Below, piece after piece: positions 15,890-23,304 of a stretch of DNA of 32,088 nt (the first letter of the stretch is position 1; every line of letters begins with the position of its first letter). The notes below the pieces were generated by a model that was given only the letters and a program-made list of their open reading frames with translations, had not been told where the DNA came from and did not search any database. This DNA is from an uncultured Planctomycetales bacterium (lineage in GTDB: Bacteria; Planctomycetota; Planctomycetia; Isosphaerales; Isosphaeraceae): contig CAIYJE010000032.1 of assembly GCA_903926465.1 (NCBI GenBank), positions 1-32,088 of the forward strand. The letters run 5' to 3'. The translations under genes and the position numbers were made by a program.

Positions 15890-16876
15890 ATGCGAGCGAC
15901 AGGCGCGTGGCTCATGACGTGGCTTGTGCTGGGTACAGGCGCGGCAGTGACCGCACAGACGGGTCGCGAGGGGCAGGGACGACCTGCATCTTCCGGTACA
16001 TCCAGCACGCTTCCCCCAAGCGTTCGGCCCAATGTGGGCAAACCTGGCGGAGCGATGGCTGCCGCGGCCATGCCCGTAGATCCTGCGCGGGCAAAGCGCA
16101 TGAATGAAATTCTGGAAGAGTGGGCCAAGGTGAGTCAGGCGAATGAAACGCTGTTCGCCCAGTTCACTCGGACCGATCGCTCGCCAGCCTGGCCAGAGCC
16201 CAAGGTGTTTGAGGGGCAGGCGTTGCTCTCCAAGCCGAATCTTGCCTGCCTGGAGTTCAACGAGAAGGTCAAGGACAAGCCAAAGCCGATCTTCAACCAG
16301 CGGATCGTTTCGTCCGGGGACAAGGTTTACCAGTTCCTTGGCCCTACCAAGCAAGTGTTCGTCTATCCGATGGCGGCCGACGAGCGTCGGCGTTCGCTTG
16401 AAGAAGGCCCCTTACCGTTGATGTTCAACATGCGGGTTGATGCGGCTCGCAAACGGTACCGCTGGGACCTTCGTGAAGAGCGAGCCGCGACCAAGGAAAA
16501 GCCGGCGACTTATATCATCGGCCTGGAACCACTCCAGGAAATTGACCGCGAAGAATTCACCGCGGCGTTGATCATGCTGAATCAGGAAACGCTTCTTCCA
16601 GAAGCGCTCCAGCTCACGTCTCCCAACGGGAAAGACACGAAAACCTTCGTGTTCAAGAAGGTGGAACGCAACGGCACCAACAATCCCGCTGCCAGGCCTG
16701 CCAATTACGATGGCGAGGGGATGTCTGCCGAGTTCGAGAAGTACGGCTACAAGGTAATCGTCAATCCAGACGGTGGCGGTCAGGCTGAGCCCCGCAACGA
16801 GGCGGAGGTTGCCACGCCTGTGGGTAGCAAGCCCCGCCCGAGTACCCCGGCCAAGCCTCCCACCAGACGCCCCTGA
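15890..16876 (+). CDS. Secreted TIGR03009-like protein (LolA-like fold)
   Basis: The 328-residue product has a signal peptide (1-23, ending VTAQ), a Ser/Pro/Gly-rich linker, and a domain from about residue 65 to 290 resembling the planctomycete-specific TIGR03009 family. Family-like features are the opening LEEWAKVSQANETLFAQFTRTD (quoted in part: LEEWAKVSQ and AQFTRTD), VFEGQALLSKPNLACLEF, a central dryness of cysteines, and strands typical of outer-membrane lipoprotein carrier (LolA) folds. The C-terminus is basic and proline-rich. Function is unknown; a role in lipid or lipoprotein handling would follow from the fold only. ATG has AGGGAGGA nine bases upstream, and a terminator follows. Confidence 0.8.
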   Translation: MRATGAWLMTWLVLGTGAAVTAQTGREGQGRPASSGTSSTLPPSVRPNVGKPGGAMAAAAMPVDPARAKRMNEILEEWAKVSQANETLFAQFTRTDRSPAWPEPKVFEGQALLSKPNLACLEFNEKVKDKPKPIFNQRIVSSGDKVYQFLGPTKQVFVYPMAADERRRSLEEGPLPLMFNMRVDAARKRYRWDLREERAATKEKPATYIIGLEPLQEIDREEFTAALIMLNQETLLPEALQLTSPNGKDTKTFVFKKVERNGTNNPAARPANYDGEGMSAEFEKYGYKVIVNPDGGGQAEPRNEAEVATPVGSKPRPSTPAKPPTRRP

Positions 16877-16902
16877 GCTAGCACTTCGCCATCGCAAATA
16901 TC

Positions 16903-16949
16903 AAGACCCCGGCTGTTTCGTCACCTTGGCGAAACGGTCGGGGCTTTTT
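16903..16949 (+). terminator. Rho-independent terminator after the TIGR03009-like gene
   Basis: AAGACCCCGGCTGTTTCG pairs, with G-U pairs and one bulge, with CGAAACGGTCGGGGCTT, and the stem is followed by TTTTT. Confidence 0.88.
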
Positions 16950-16997
16950 CATGGGCTGCTGATTTCCGACCCTGGCACAAACTACCAGCCGAACCGG

Positions 16998-17018
16998 GAG
17001 CTTTGAAGTTGCGCTTTT
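16998..17018 (+). repeat. Dispersed repeat, isolated 21-bp box
   Basis: The 21 bases here are identical to the opening box of copy A at 281-301 (core CTTTGAAGTTGCGCTTTT). The match to the rest of the element is not clear downstream, so this is a partial copy. Confidence 0.55.
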
Positions 17019-17159
17019 CTGGGGCTACTCACGCACTACCCCTGAAAAAGAGATATTCACATACCAATTGAGCCAAATTCAGAATCATCGAGATCCGACA
17101 GTTTCCGTCCTGTAACGACGGTACTGTCAGCCTAGAACTGCGGACTCCTGATAAAGTCG

Positions 17160-17289
17160 CACGGCTCTTGCGAGCCGTGAATTGCATTATGGAGGCCTAT
17201 GCTTGAGGGAGTAAGAACTCGACTCGGAGAGTCGAGCGACTTTGCCAGAACCGTCCCTACAGAGCGTGTGGAACCGGGCCTTCAGCCCG
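17160..17289 (+). other. Three consecutive hairpins, possible structured RNA
   Basis: CACGGCTC-TTGC-GAGCCGTG (17160-17179), CTCGACTC-GGA-GAGTCGAG (17218-17236) and CGGGC-CTTCA-GCCCG (17275-17289) follow each other within 130 bases. Each stem is perfect. The last is followed by AAAAA, so it is not a plus-strand terminator. The cluster may be a structured RNA or a set of small palindromic repeats. I do not recognise any known RNA family. Confidence 0.35.
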
Positions 17290-17336
17290 AAAAACAGCCA
17301 AGTGTCGATTGTTTAAGTGAATTCTTCAACGGTTAA
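17199..17336 (+). CDS. Possible 45-residue small protein (doubtful)
   Basis: An ATG frame of 45 codons begins three bases after GGAGG (17191-17195), slightly too close for an ideal start. The polar peptide (MLEGVRTRLGESS...) has no membrane segment or known motif, and most of it runs through the hairpin cluster. That overlap makes a chance frame more likely than a gene. Confidence 0.15.
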   Translation: MLEGVRTRLGESSDFARTVPTERVEPGLQPEKQPSVDCLSEFFNG

Positions 17337-17420
17337 TGTTTTCATAAAAGCTCACTTGCTTACGTGTAGGACTGTTGAGGAGGGAGTCCACCTCTGTTGC
17401 TGAGACGGTTTCTGGCTCCC

Positions 17421-17520
17421 AAGAAGTGCAACTTCAAAGCTCACGCGTCAGGCTATCAGAAGTACCGCGTCCATTGCGATTTGCGGGCTCTGAACAAAAA
17501 GCGCAACTTCAAAGACCGGG
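17421..17520 (-). repeat. Dispersed intergenic repeat, copies in reverse orientation
   Basis: On the minus strand, TTTGAAGTTGCGCTTTTT is followed by GAGCCC, AAATCGCA, GGACGC and TTCTGAT, the same block order as copy C at 2811-2870. A second box, TGAGCTTTGAAGTTGCA, follows about 75 bases on, so two units lie in tandem. Confidence 0.6.
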
Positions 17521-17708
17521 AGCTAGCCCTGGTTTTTCAAGCGGTTTATCGCACAGCCCATCAGGAATCGCCCCGGAACGGAATCTGGGCGGTTACCACT
17601 CCGTGCTGTCCGTCTGGGAGTTTGAGGCGTACCAGGATCGCGATTTTATAGCGGTTAACATTTGCGTTGCACACAGAGTGAGCGCCTTTCCTGGTGTTCC
17701 TTTTCCGA

Positions 17709-17787
17709 ATGTAGGACAGCCGCCCTCGGCTGTCTCTGAATTCCTGGGACCTTACGAAGATGACAGCCGAGGGCGGCTGTCCTACAT
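17709..17787. repeat. 26-bp perfect inverted repeat (REP-like palindrome)
   Basis: The arm 17709-17734 (contains GTAGGACAGCCGCCCTCGGC) is perfectly complementary to 17762-17787 around a 27-base loop. Each arm also contains its own near-palindrome, GACAGCCG/CGGCTGTC. No T-run follows, so it is not a standard terminator. It stands alone between repeats and the 3' end of a convergent gene, the usual place for REP-type elements. Confidence 0.8.
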
Positions 17788-18086
17788 CGAACGAAGATCA
17801 AGACACTGAGGCGTGACACTCAGCAAATCCTTTAAAGTGCAAGCCAATCGTGAACCGCTACAAGCGTGTCTGTCGCAAAGGGCTTGCCAAGCACTTCGGC
17901 CGATTTCGATCACGCTTCCCTGAGATTCCACCCTGGGCTCGGTTTGGTTTTGGATTATCGTTTGCTTGAACCATGTTCGCAACAAGGCCACAGGATGCCT
18001 TACCCGGCAGGTTGGCCCTGGTTTCGTGTAAAGATCCAGGAATCAAACTGTCTTGAAGCGTGCGATCAAGCCACTCGCCTGCGCTT

Positions 18087-19472
18087 TCAGATCACAGCCT
18101 TGATCACGCGTCCGCGGCTGATCGGAATCGGCCGACCCAGTGCATCGAGCACCTCGGTACCAGGTTCGTGGCCCAGGCAGTGGTACATGGTGGCCAGCAG
18201 GTCGCGAGGCTCGACCAAGCCTTCCACCACGTGGGCTCCGTTCTTGTCAGACGCGCCATGGACAATCCCGCCCTTGATCCCGCCGCCCGCCAGCGCCAGC
18301 GAGAAGGCGTGCCCCCAGTGATCACGTCCGCCATCTTTGTTGAACCTGGGGGTCCGCCCGAACTCGCCAAACCAGATCACCAGGGTTTCATCCAGCAAGC
18401 CGCGAGCTTCCAGATCTTCCAGCAGGGCAGAGTAGGTCTGATCCATCGTTGGCATCAAGGTTTTCTTGATTGCCTCGTTATGCTTGACGTGGGTATCCCA
18501 GCCGCCCGGCAATTCCTTGACTCTGGTCCAGTTCACCTGAATCAGGGTGACACCGGCCTCAATCAGCCTGCGGGCCAGCAGTGTGCTCTGGCCAAACCGG
18601 GTGCGTCCGTAACGGTCGCGAACGGCATCTGGTTCTTCGTTGAGGTCAAACGCCTTGCGTGCAGACGAGCCGCTGAGCAGGTCAAAGGCGCGCTGGGCGT
18701 GCAGGCCAAAGGGGTCGGTTTCGGCTGCCCGAAGCCTGGTATCGAGGTGGCCGTTGACCTGGTCAAGTAATGAGCGACGGCCGTCGAGGCGAAGCGGCGG
18801 GAGATCGTCGGGCAGTGACAGGTCTGGCGGTCGGAATTCCTTGCTTGATGGGTCGCAGTGCATGAGCCAGGGGTTAAACCGGTTGCCCAGAACGCCGGCG
18901 TCTTGGCCGGGCCAGGTTACGTTGCCGTCATTCCAGATATGTTCAGGCAGGGTGATAGCGGCTGGTAGTCGCCCCTGATCGGACCGGAGTGCCCGGATGA
19001 TCGCTCCCATGGTTGGGGCGTTATTGGGCGGCTTGGGCGTTGCGTTCTCTTGGCTGAGGGGGATATGTGGCACCCCGGTCAGCATCTGGTAGCCACTGGA
19101 GGAGTGGGCGTTGTCATTGGTAGACATGGCCCGCAGGACCGCGATCTTATTCGTGAGTTTGGCGGTGAGCGGCATCAGTTCGCCCACACGCAGTCCGGGG
19201 GTTGCCGAGTCGATCGAGCCAAATTCTCCCCGGATCTCGGCGGGTGCGTCTGGCTTGGGGTCCCAGGTTTCGTGTTGGGGCGGTCCGCCGATCAGGCCAA
19301 ACACAATCACCGACCTGGCCTTGCCGGTGCCCGTGAGTGCGCCCAGTTCCGCAGCCCGGCCAAGCCCGGCCATGGAGAGTCCACCCAGCGCAACGCCGCC
19401 AATCCTCAGCCATTCGCGCCGGGAAATGCCGTCGCATAGGGGGGAACTGGTGTCAAGGATTCTGAGAATCAT
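18087..19472 (-). CDS. Tat-exported DUF1501 protein, orphan copy 2
   Basis: The 461-residue protein carries a twin-arginine signal (SRREWLRIGG, residues 17-26) and a complete DUF1501 domain. Segments shared with the other copies include IGGPPQHETWDPKPDAPAEI, TWPGQDAGVLGNRFNPW, FGQSTLLARRLIEAGVTLIQ, LLDETLVIWFGEFGRTP and GRDHWGHAFSLALAGGG. The TWPGQDAGxLG block and the loss of other insertions make it closest to the copy at 28039. The fold places it in the alkaline phosphatase-like superfamily, but its reaction is unknown. ATG has GAGGAAG upstream. The gene is transcribed alone, divergent to the NfeD-like gene. No DUF1549/DUF1553 partner is adjacent within the window. Confidence 0.93.
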   Translation of the reverse strand: MILRILDTSSPLCDGISRREWLRIGGVALGGLSMAGLGRAAELGALTGTGKARSVIVFGLIGGPPQHETWDPKPDAPAEIRGEFGSIDSATPGLRVGELMPLTAKLTNKIAVLRAMSTNDNAHSSSGYQMLTGVPHIPLSQENATPKPPNNAPTMGAIIRALRSDQGRLPAAITLPEHIWNDGNVTWPGQDAGVLGNRFNPWLMHCDPSSKEFRPPDLSLPDDLPPLRLDGRRSLLDQVNGHLDTRLRAAETDPFGLHAQRAFDLLSGSSARKAFDLNEEPDAVRDRYGRTRFGQSTLLARRLIEAGVTLIQVNWTRVKELPGGWDTHVKHNEAIKKTLMPTMDQTYSALLEDLEARGLLDETLVIWFGEFGRTPRFNKDGGRDHWGHAFSLALAGGGIKGGIVHGASDKNGAHVVEGLVEPRDLLATMYHCLGHEPGTEVLDALGRPIPISRGRVIKAVI

Positions 19473-19791
19473 AAGACTTCCTCACACGCGAGCGAAGTTT
19501 GACGGCAAGCCACTGTTAAACAATAATCCATTATCATCGCAACGTTGCCAGGAAATCGCAATGGAGTCCAGAGGATGGGCCAGGCGCGTTTTTGGCCCCA
19601 ATTCCGGACCTGAGCCGAGGGGTCTGTTTTTTGAGGCTTTTGACGCCAGTTTGCCGAGGGTTCTATAATCGAAGCATGTCGCCCCTATGCAGAGCATGGT
19701 TGGACCTGGCTGGTACTGTCCAGTGGCGGTTCAAGACGCGGGCTGGTTCGAGGGGGACAGCCGGCATAGCTGCCGCTGGAGCTGTCGCACG
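19473..19791. other. Divergent intergenic region upstream of the NfeD-like gene
   Basis: A 319-base spacer with a strong plus-strand promoter at 19640-19669. The open frame of the NfeD-like gene reaches back to 19687, but the residues upstream of 19792 look untranslated. No minus-strand promoter for the DUF1501 gene could be identified. Confidence 0.45.
19640..19669 (+). promoter_or_regulatory. Sigma70-type promoter of the NfeD-like gene
   Basis: TTGACG (-35, 19640-19645) and a perfect TATAAT (-10, 19664-19669) are separated by 18 bases. Transcription would start near 19676, leaving a leader of about 115 bases before the ATG at 19792. It is the best promoter match in the window. Confidence 0.75.
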
Positions 19792-22011
19792 ATGAGTTCG
19801 ATCCGCATCGTTTCTCGGGTGTTGGTTCTGACCGTCCTCTTGGGCGTTCTCGGGTCGGATTGGTCGCTGGCATGGGTCGCTCCTCAAAAAGACGCTGACC
19901 CGGCCAGACCCGCCGCCGCCTTGCTTTTCCCGATTACCGAGCCGATCACGCACGAAGAGGTGGAAACGATCAGGACGGCGGTTGGCGATTATCTTCGCCA
20001 GGCGGCCAAGGCTAATTTTGAGCCCGTGATCGTGCTTGAATTTCGTGCTGAGCCGGCAAAAGCGGGCACCAGCGAGTTTTATCCCTGCTCAGAGCTGGCC
20101 GATGTGCTCATGAAAGAGTTCCGAAGTGCACGCAGCACCATCGCGTATGTGCCAGAGTCCCTTTCTGGGTATGCGTTGCTGCCGGTGCTGGCGTGTGATG
20201 AGGTGGTTGTTGGTCCCGAGTCTGGACTGGGACCGATCACTCGCGATGGATCGGCCGTGAATCCGCTGGCAAGCCAGATGCTGGAAACGATCGCCCAGTC
20301 CAAGCAACGAGATTTCTCGCTTCTGAAGGGGATGCTGGATCCAGGCGCCGACCTTCGGGAAGTTCGCACGAATGATGGTCGCGTGACATTTGTGCTGGCT
20401 CAGGATTTACCTGAGTTTGAACGTCAGCATGTGGTTACCACCATCCAGCCGGCCTGGGATGAGTCTGGGCGTGGCGTGCTAACTCCCGATCGGGCACGTG
20501 CGATTGACCTGGCCAAACTGCTGGTGACCAGTCGCGATCAGATTGAACGGCATTACAACGTGGAGTTGAAGGCCGTGGATCCGAGCTTGGTGGGAGCTGC
20601 ACAGGCGCTGGAAATTGTGGTTGTGGGCATGCTCGACCAGAGTAAGGCCGACCATATCAAGCGACAGGTTGGCCAGGTCGTCCGGGCCAGGCTGGATGGA
20701 ACTTCAGCCGAGGGGCGGGTTTCACTGGTCATCCTTAGAATAGACAGTGTAGGTGGAGAGCCAGAGGCGGCCAAAGAGGCGGCCGAGGCGGTTGCCGGAC
20801 TTTCCGAGAGTGGGATTCACAGCGTGGCCTTCATTGAAAATGAGGCGCTCGGTTTCGCGTCTTTTTTGGCCCTTGGTTGCGACGAGATTGTGATGCGCCC
20901 GGATGCCCGAATTGGCGATATCTCCCACATCGTTACCCGAGAGGGCTCGGTTATGCCGGTTGACCCCAAACTCATTCCGATTTATTCGGAGGAGGCCAGG
21001 GAACTGGCCAAACGCAAGTTTCATTCGGAACTGCTTGCCGCTGCCATGGTGAATCCCGACATCGAGATTGTTTCGGTCCTGGATACCCAGTCCAATGCGG
21101 TCATATTTTTGACGCCAGCGGAGGTTGCTGCCAATCCTGGGCGTTATGTGGTTCGTGAAAAGTTCAAGCAAGCTGGTCAGCCGTTGCGGCTAACATCTAT
21201 GACCGCCATCCAATCCGGGGTTGCCAAAGAGACCTCCAATGACCTTGCCGACTGGCTCGATTCCCGGGGCGTGAAGAAGCTGAGGACGGCCCAGCCGACC
21301 TGGGTCGATCATCTGGTTGAGACTCTGAATACGCAGTGGATGGGTGGTTTGCTGCTGTTCATTGGCCTGTTCATGTTAATACTTGAACTGAAGCTGCCTG
21401 GGGTGGGATTACCGGCCATTCTGTCCGCGCTCGCGTTCTTGCTGTTCTTCTGGAGCCATTACCTGGGCCGGACGGCCGACACCCTGGAGATTGTGTTGTT
21501 TCTGGCGGGCATGTTCTCGATTGCGCTGGAACTGTTTGTCTTGCCGGGGTTTGCCGTTTTTGGTGTGAGCGGAATCTTGATGGTGCTCACCAGTGTGATC
21601 ATGGCCTGCCATACCTTTGTCTGGCCAACCACCGAATACGAGTTCCGCGAGCTGGGTTGGACGGTGAGCAAGCTGGCATTGACGATTGTGGCGGTAACCG
21701 TGGGGGCCGTGATTTCAGGCAAGTTTCTCCCCTCGCTGCCGTTCTTCCGGCATCTGATCTTGATGCCTGAAGAAAGCGCCGGCGGAGGCGAGATGCTTGG
21801 GAGCAAGCCCTTGGAAATTGAAAGTCTTGGGCCGTTCAGTCACCTGCTGGGTGAACGTGGTAAAACCACAACCGTCTGTCGGCCCAGCGGTCGTGCCCGG
21901 TTTGGCGATGAACTGGTGGATGTGACGGCCGATGGTTTTTTCATCGAATCTGGGGCTTCTGTTCAGGTGATCGAGGCACGGGGCAGCCAGGTGATCGTCA
22001 AACGCTGCTGA
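19792..22011 (+). CDS. NfeD-like membrane protein with two ClpP-like domains
   Basis: The 739-residue protein has an N-terminal signal or anchor (residues 5-28), two tandem ClpP/crotonase-like domains (about 40-215 and 270-460), and four or five transmembrane segments (515-645). It ends in a C-terminal NfeD OB-fold (about 685-739, with CRPSGRARFGDELVDVTADG). NfeD long forms are membrane proteases that cut stomatin-like partners. Aligning the two LACDE/LGCDE boxes puts S125 (LSGYALL) at the nucleophile position in domain 1, but L353 (ALGFASF) there in domain 2, so the second copy is probably inactive. The start at 19792 follows GGAG; upstream codons are leader. No stomatin gene is adjacent. 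Protease activity of domain 1 is inference. Confidence 0.88.
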   Translation: MSSIRIVSRVLVLTVLLGVLGSDWSLAWVAPQKDADPARPAAALLFPITEPITHEEVETIRTAVGDYLRQAAKANFEPVIVLEFRAEPAKAGTSEFYPCSELADVLMKEFRSARSTIAYVPESLSGYALLPVLACDEVVVGPESGLGPITRDGSAVNPLASQMLETIAQSKQRDFSLLKGMLDPGADLREVRTNDGRVTFVLAQDLPEFERQHVVTTIQPAWDESGRGVLTPDRARAIDLAKLLVTSRDQIERHYNVELKAVDPSLVGAAQALEIVVVGMLDQSKADHIKRQVGQVVRARLDGTSAEGRVSLVILRIDSVGGEPEAAKEAAEAVAGLSESGIHSVAFIENEALGFASFLALGCDEIVMRPDARIGDISHIVTREGSVMPVDPKLIPIYSEEARELAKRKFHSELLAAAMVNPDIEIVSVLDTQSNAVIFLTPAEVAANPGRYVVREKFKQAGQPLRLTSMTAIQSGVAKETSNDLADWLDSRGVKKLRTAQPTWVDHLVETLNTQWMGGLLLFIGLFMLILELKLPGVGLPAILSALAFLLFFWSHYLGRTADTLEIVLFLAGMFSIALELFVLPGFAVFGVSGILMVLTSVIMACHTFVWPTTEYEFRELGWTVSKLALTIVAVTVGAVISGKFLPSLPFFRHLILMPEESAGGGEMLGSKPLEIESLGPFSHLLGERGKTTTVCRPSGRARFGDELVDVTADGFFIESGASVQVIEARGSQVIVKRC

Positions 22012-22019
22012 AATGCTCG

Positions 22020-22040
22020 GTGACTGAATATCCCAGTCAC
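22020..22040 (+). terminator. Weak hairpin after the NfeD-like gene
   Basis: GTGACTG (22020-22026) pairs with CAGTCAC (22034-22040) nine bases after the stop codon. No T-run follows, so it may only slow transcription or protect the 3' end; read-through into the next gene is likely. Confidence 0.35.
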
Positions 22041-22188
22041 GGCTTGCTCCCCGATCTCAACATCGGCCCAAGGTCGACCGCCTGAACCCTACCGGGTGGC
22101 CTGGTTGTGCGTTACGATTCGATATGGCCTTGCCCGTTCCCTGGCTTTCCGCTGGCGTGGAACGCTGATTCCTTTGAAGGACACCACC

Positions 22189-23130
22189 ATGATTCCAAGC
22201 CGATCTCGAACCTTTGCCCTGGCTCTGACACTTGGATTTGTGAGTTCGGTGCACGCGCAAGAGCCAGATGTACAAGCAACGCAGGAACATGCCCAGGCAC
22301 TCGACGAAGCTGCCCATGAACTCAGGGATCATGCCACAGCTCACGAACATGCCGCCAACGCACTGGCCGAACGGGGACGAGCGGCTGCCGCGGCGCTGTA
22401 TCGCGAGCGGGCCCGCGAGCTGTTTGCCGAGGCCGACCGTCGACAAGCCAATGCCAAGGACCAGCTGCCACCGCACGCACGGGCCGAGCAGGCGATTGGG
22501 CGGCTGAAGCCATTACTTGAAAAACTTCGGGCCGAACGAGAAGCGCTGGCCGACTCGAACGCTCCTGAAGATGTGCAAGATCGTGCCCAGAAGCGGATTC
22601 ACGCCGTGGAAGCCCAGCTTCAGCGCATTGCCAGGCGCAAGGGTGCGGTCCAGGAAGTTCCTCCTATGCCCAAGGATTCCGAACCGGTCCGCAGAATGGC
22701 AGAGGCCGGCCGTAGGCTTGAGCAGTTGCGTTTGGCCGCTAAAAATCTCAAAGAAGCAGAATTTCATGATCTGGCACTCGAAGTCTCTCGACGAGCCGAC
22801 ATGTTAGAAAAGCGGCTTGCCGAAGCCAAAGAGCGATTCGCGGATGAGATGAACCGTCGCCGTGCTCCTGAAGGCTTGCAGTCGGAAATCGAAGAACTCA
22901 GGGAACACAACGAACGGCTTCGCAACGAGATTCGCGAACTGCGTGAAAAACTTGAGCAGGCAAGCCGGGAAGACGCTGAAGCCGATGCCGAAGAGGAAGA
23001 AGAGGGTTGCGATTGCGACCATGAAATGGGTGAGGGTCAAGACGCCGAGCATTCTGACGACGATGAGCACGATGACCATCAAGAGGGCCATGGCGACGAG
23101 CACGAAGGCCACGAAAAAGTGGACAACTGA
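22189..23130 (+). CDS. Secreted coiled-coil protein with acidic His-rich tail
   Basis: The 313-residue product has a signal peptide (1-24, ending VHAQ) and a long alpha-helical, charged body (about 25-265) with heptad-like patterns such as LQSEIEELREHNERLRNEI (in part: EELREHNERLRNEIRELREK). The last 45 residues are almost only Asp, Glu, His, Gly and Gln, with a CDCDH motif. The tail could bind divalent metals such as zinc, nickel or calcium; this is inference from composition. No family is recognised. ATG at 22189 has AAGGA seven bases before it; the frame is open further upstream without a start of equal quality. It lies 177 bases after the NfeD-like gene and 174 before the DUF1549 gene, all on one strand. 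Confidence 0.75.
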   Translation: MIPSRSRTFALALTLGFVSSVHAQEPDVQATQEHAQALDEAAHELRDHATAHEHAANALAERGRAAAAALYRERARELFAEADRRQANAKDQLPPHARAEQAIGRLKPLLEKLRAEREALADSNAPEDVQDRAQKRIHAVEAQLQRIARRKGAVQEVPPMPKDSEPVRRMAEAGRRLEQLRLAAKNLKEAEFHDLALEVSRRADMLEKRLAEAKERFADEMNRRRAPEGLQSEIEELREHNERLRNEIRELREKLEQASREDAEADAEEEEEGCDCDHEMGEGQDAEHSDDDEHDDHQEGHGDEHEGHEKVDN

Positions 23131-23150
23131 GTTTCCAAGAGTGGAATCTG

Positions 23151-23169
23151 AACCCCGTTCTGCTATAAG
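23151..23169 (+). promoter_or_regulatory. Possible extended -10 promoter upstream of the DUF1549 gene
   Basis: TGCTATAAG (23161-23169) is a good extended -10 box. The -35 position (TGGAAT, 23142-23147) matches poorly, as is common for extended -10 promoters. It would give the DUF1549-DUF1501 pair its own transcript with a leader of about 130 bases. Confidence 0.4.
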
Positions 23170-23220
23170 TTGAAACGATGTTTAACTTGAAGCCGATCGG
23201 GGATCTGCGTTCGAAACCTG

Positions 23221-23252
23221 GGACAGGTTCTCTTTAGGCATGGAGCCTGTCC
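23221..23252 (+). repeat. Palindromic element in the DUF1549 leader
   Basis: GGACAGGTTC (23221-23230) pairs with GGAGCCTGTCC (23242-23252) with one G-U pair and a short loop. Order and spacing of GGGACAGG, CTC, GGAGCC and GTCC resemble the reverse complement of the element at 8261-8314. It lies in the predicted 5' leader, about 50 bases before the start codon. Confidence 0.45.
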
Positions 23253-23304
23253 TGTTTTGGAAACCAGGTCCGATTGGCATCGGGCACGTGCAGGAGCCCT
23301 GGTC

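Larger units (their letters stand above)
16950..18086. other. Gene-free stretch packed with repeats and hairpins
   Basis: About 1.1 kb without a recognised gene. In order it holds the dispersed-repeat box GAGCTTTGAAGTTGCGC (16998-17018), three consecutive small hairpins (17160-17289) overlapping a 45-codon frame, two reverse-oriented copies of the repeat box (17421-17520), and a 26-bp perfect palindrome pair (17709-17787). Longer plus-strand frames across 17375-17809 are created by these repeats and are not likely genes. Confidence 0.55.

Noticed and set aside
17160-17179. tRNA-like hairpins
   Set aside because: The stems do not combine into a cloverleaf, and no conserved T-loop or CCA end is present.
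17375-17809. Plus-strand frame of 144 codons
   Set aside because: It runs through two reverse copies of the dispersed repeat and the 26-bp palindrome; the peptide ends reflect those repeats.
18060-18770. Long plus-strand frame of 236 codons
   Set aside because: It is antisense to the DUF1501 gene at 18087-19472, which has family motifs and a ribosome binding site; the plus frame has neither.
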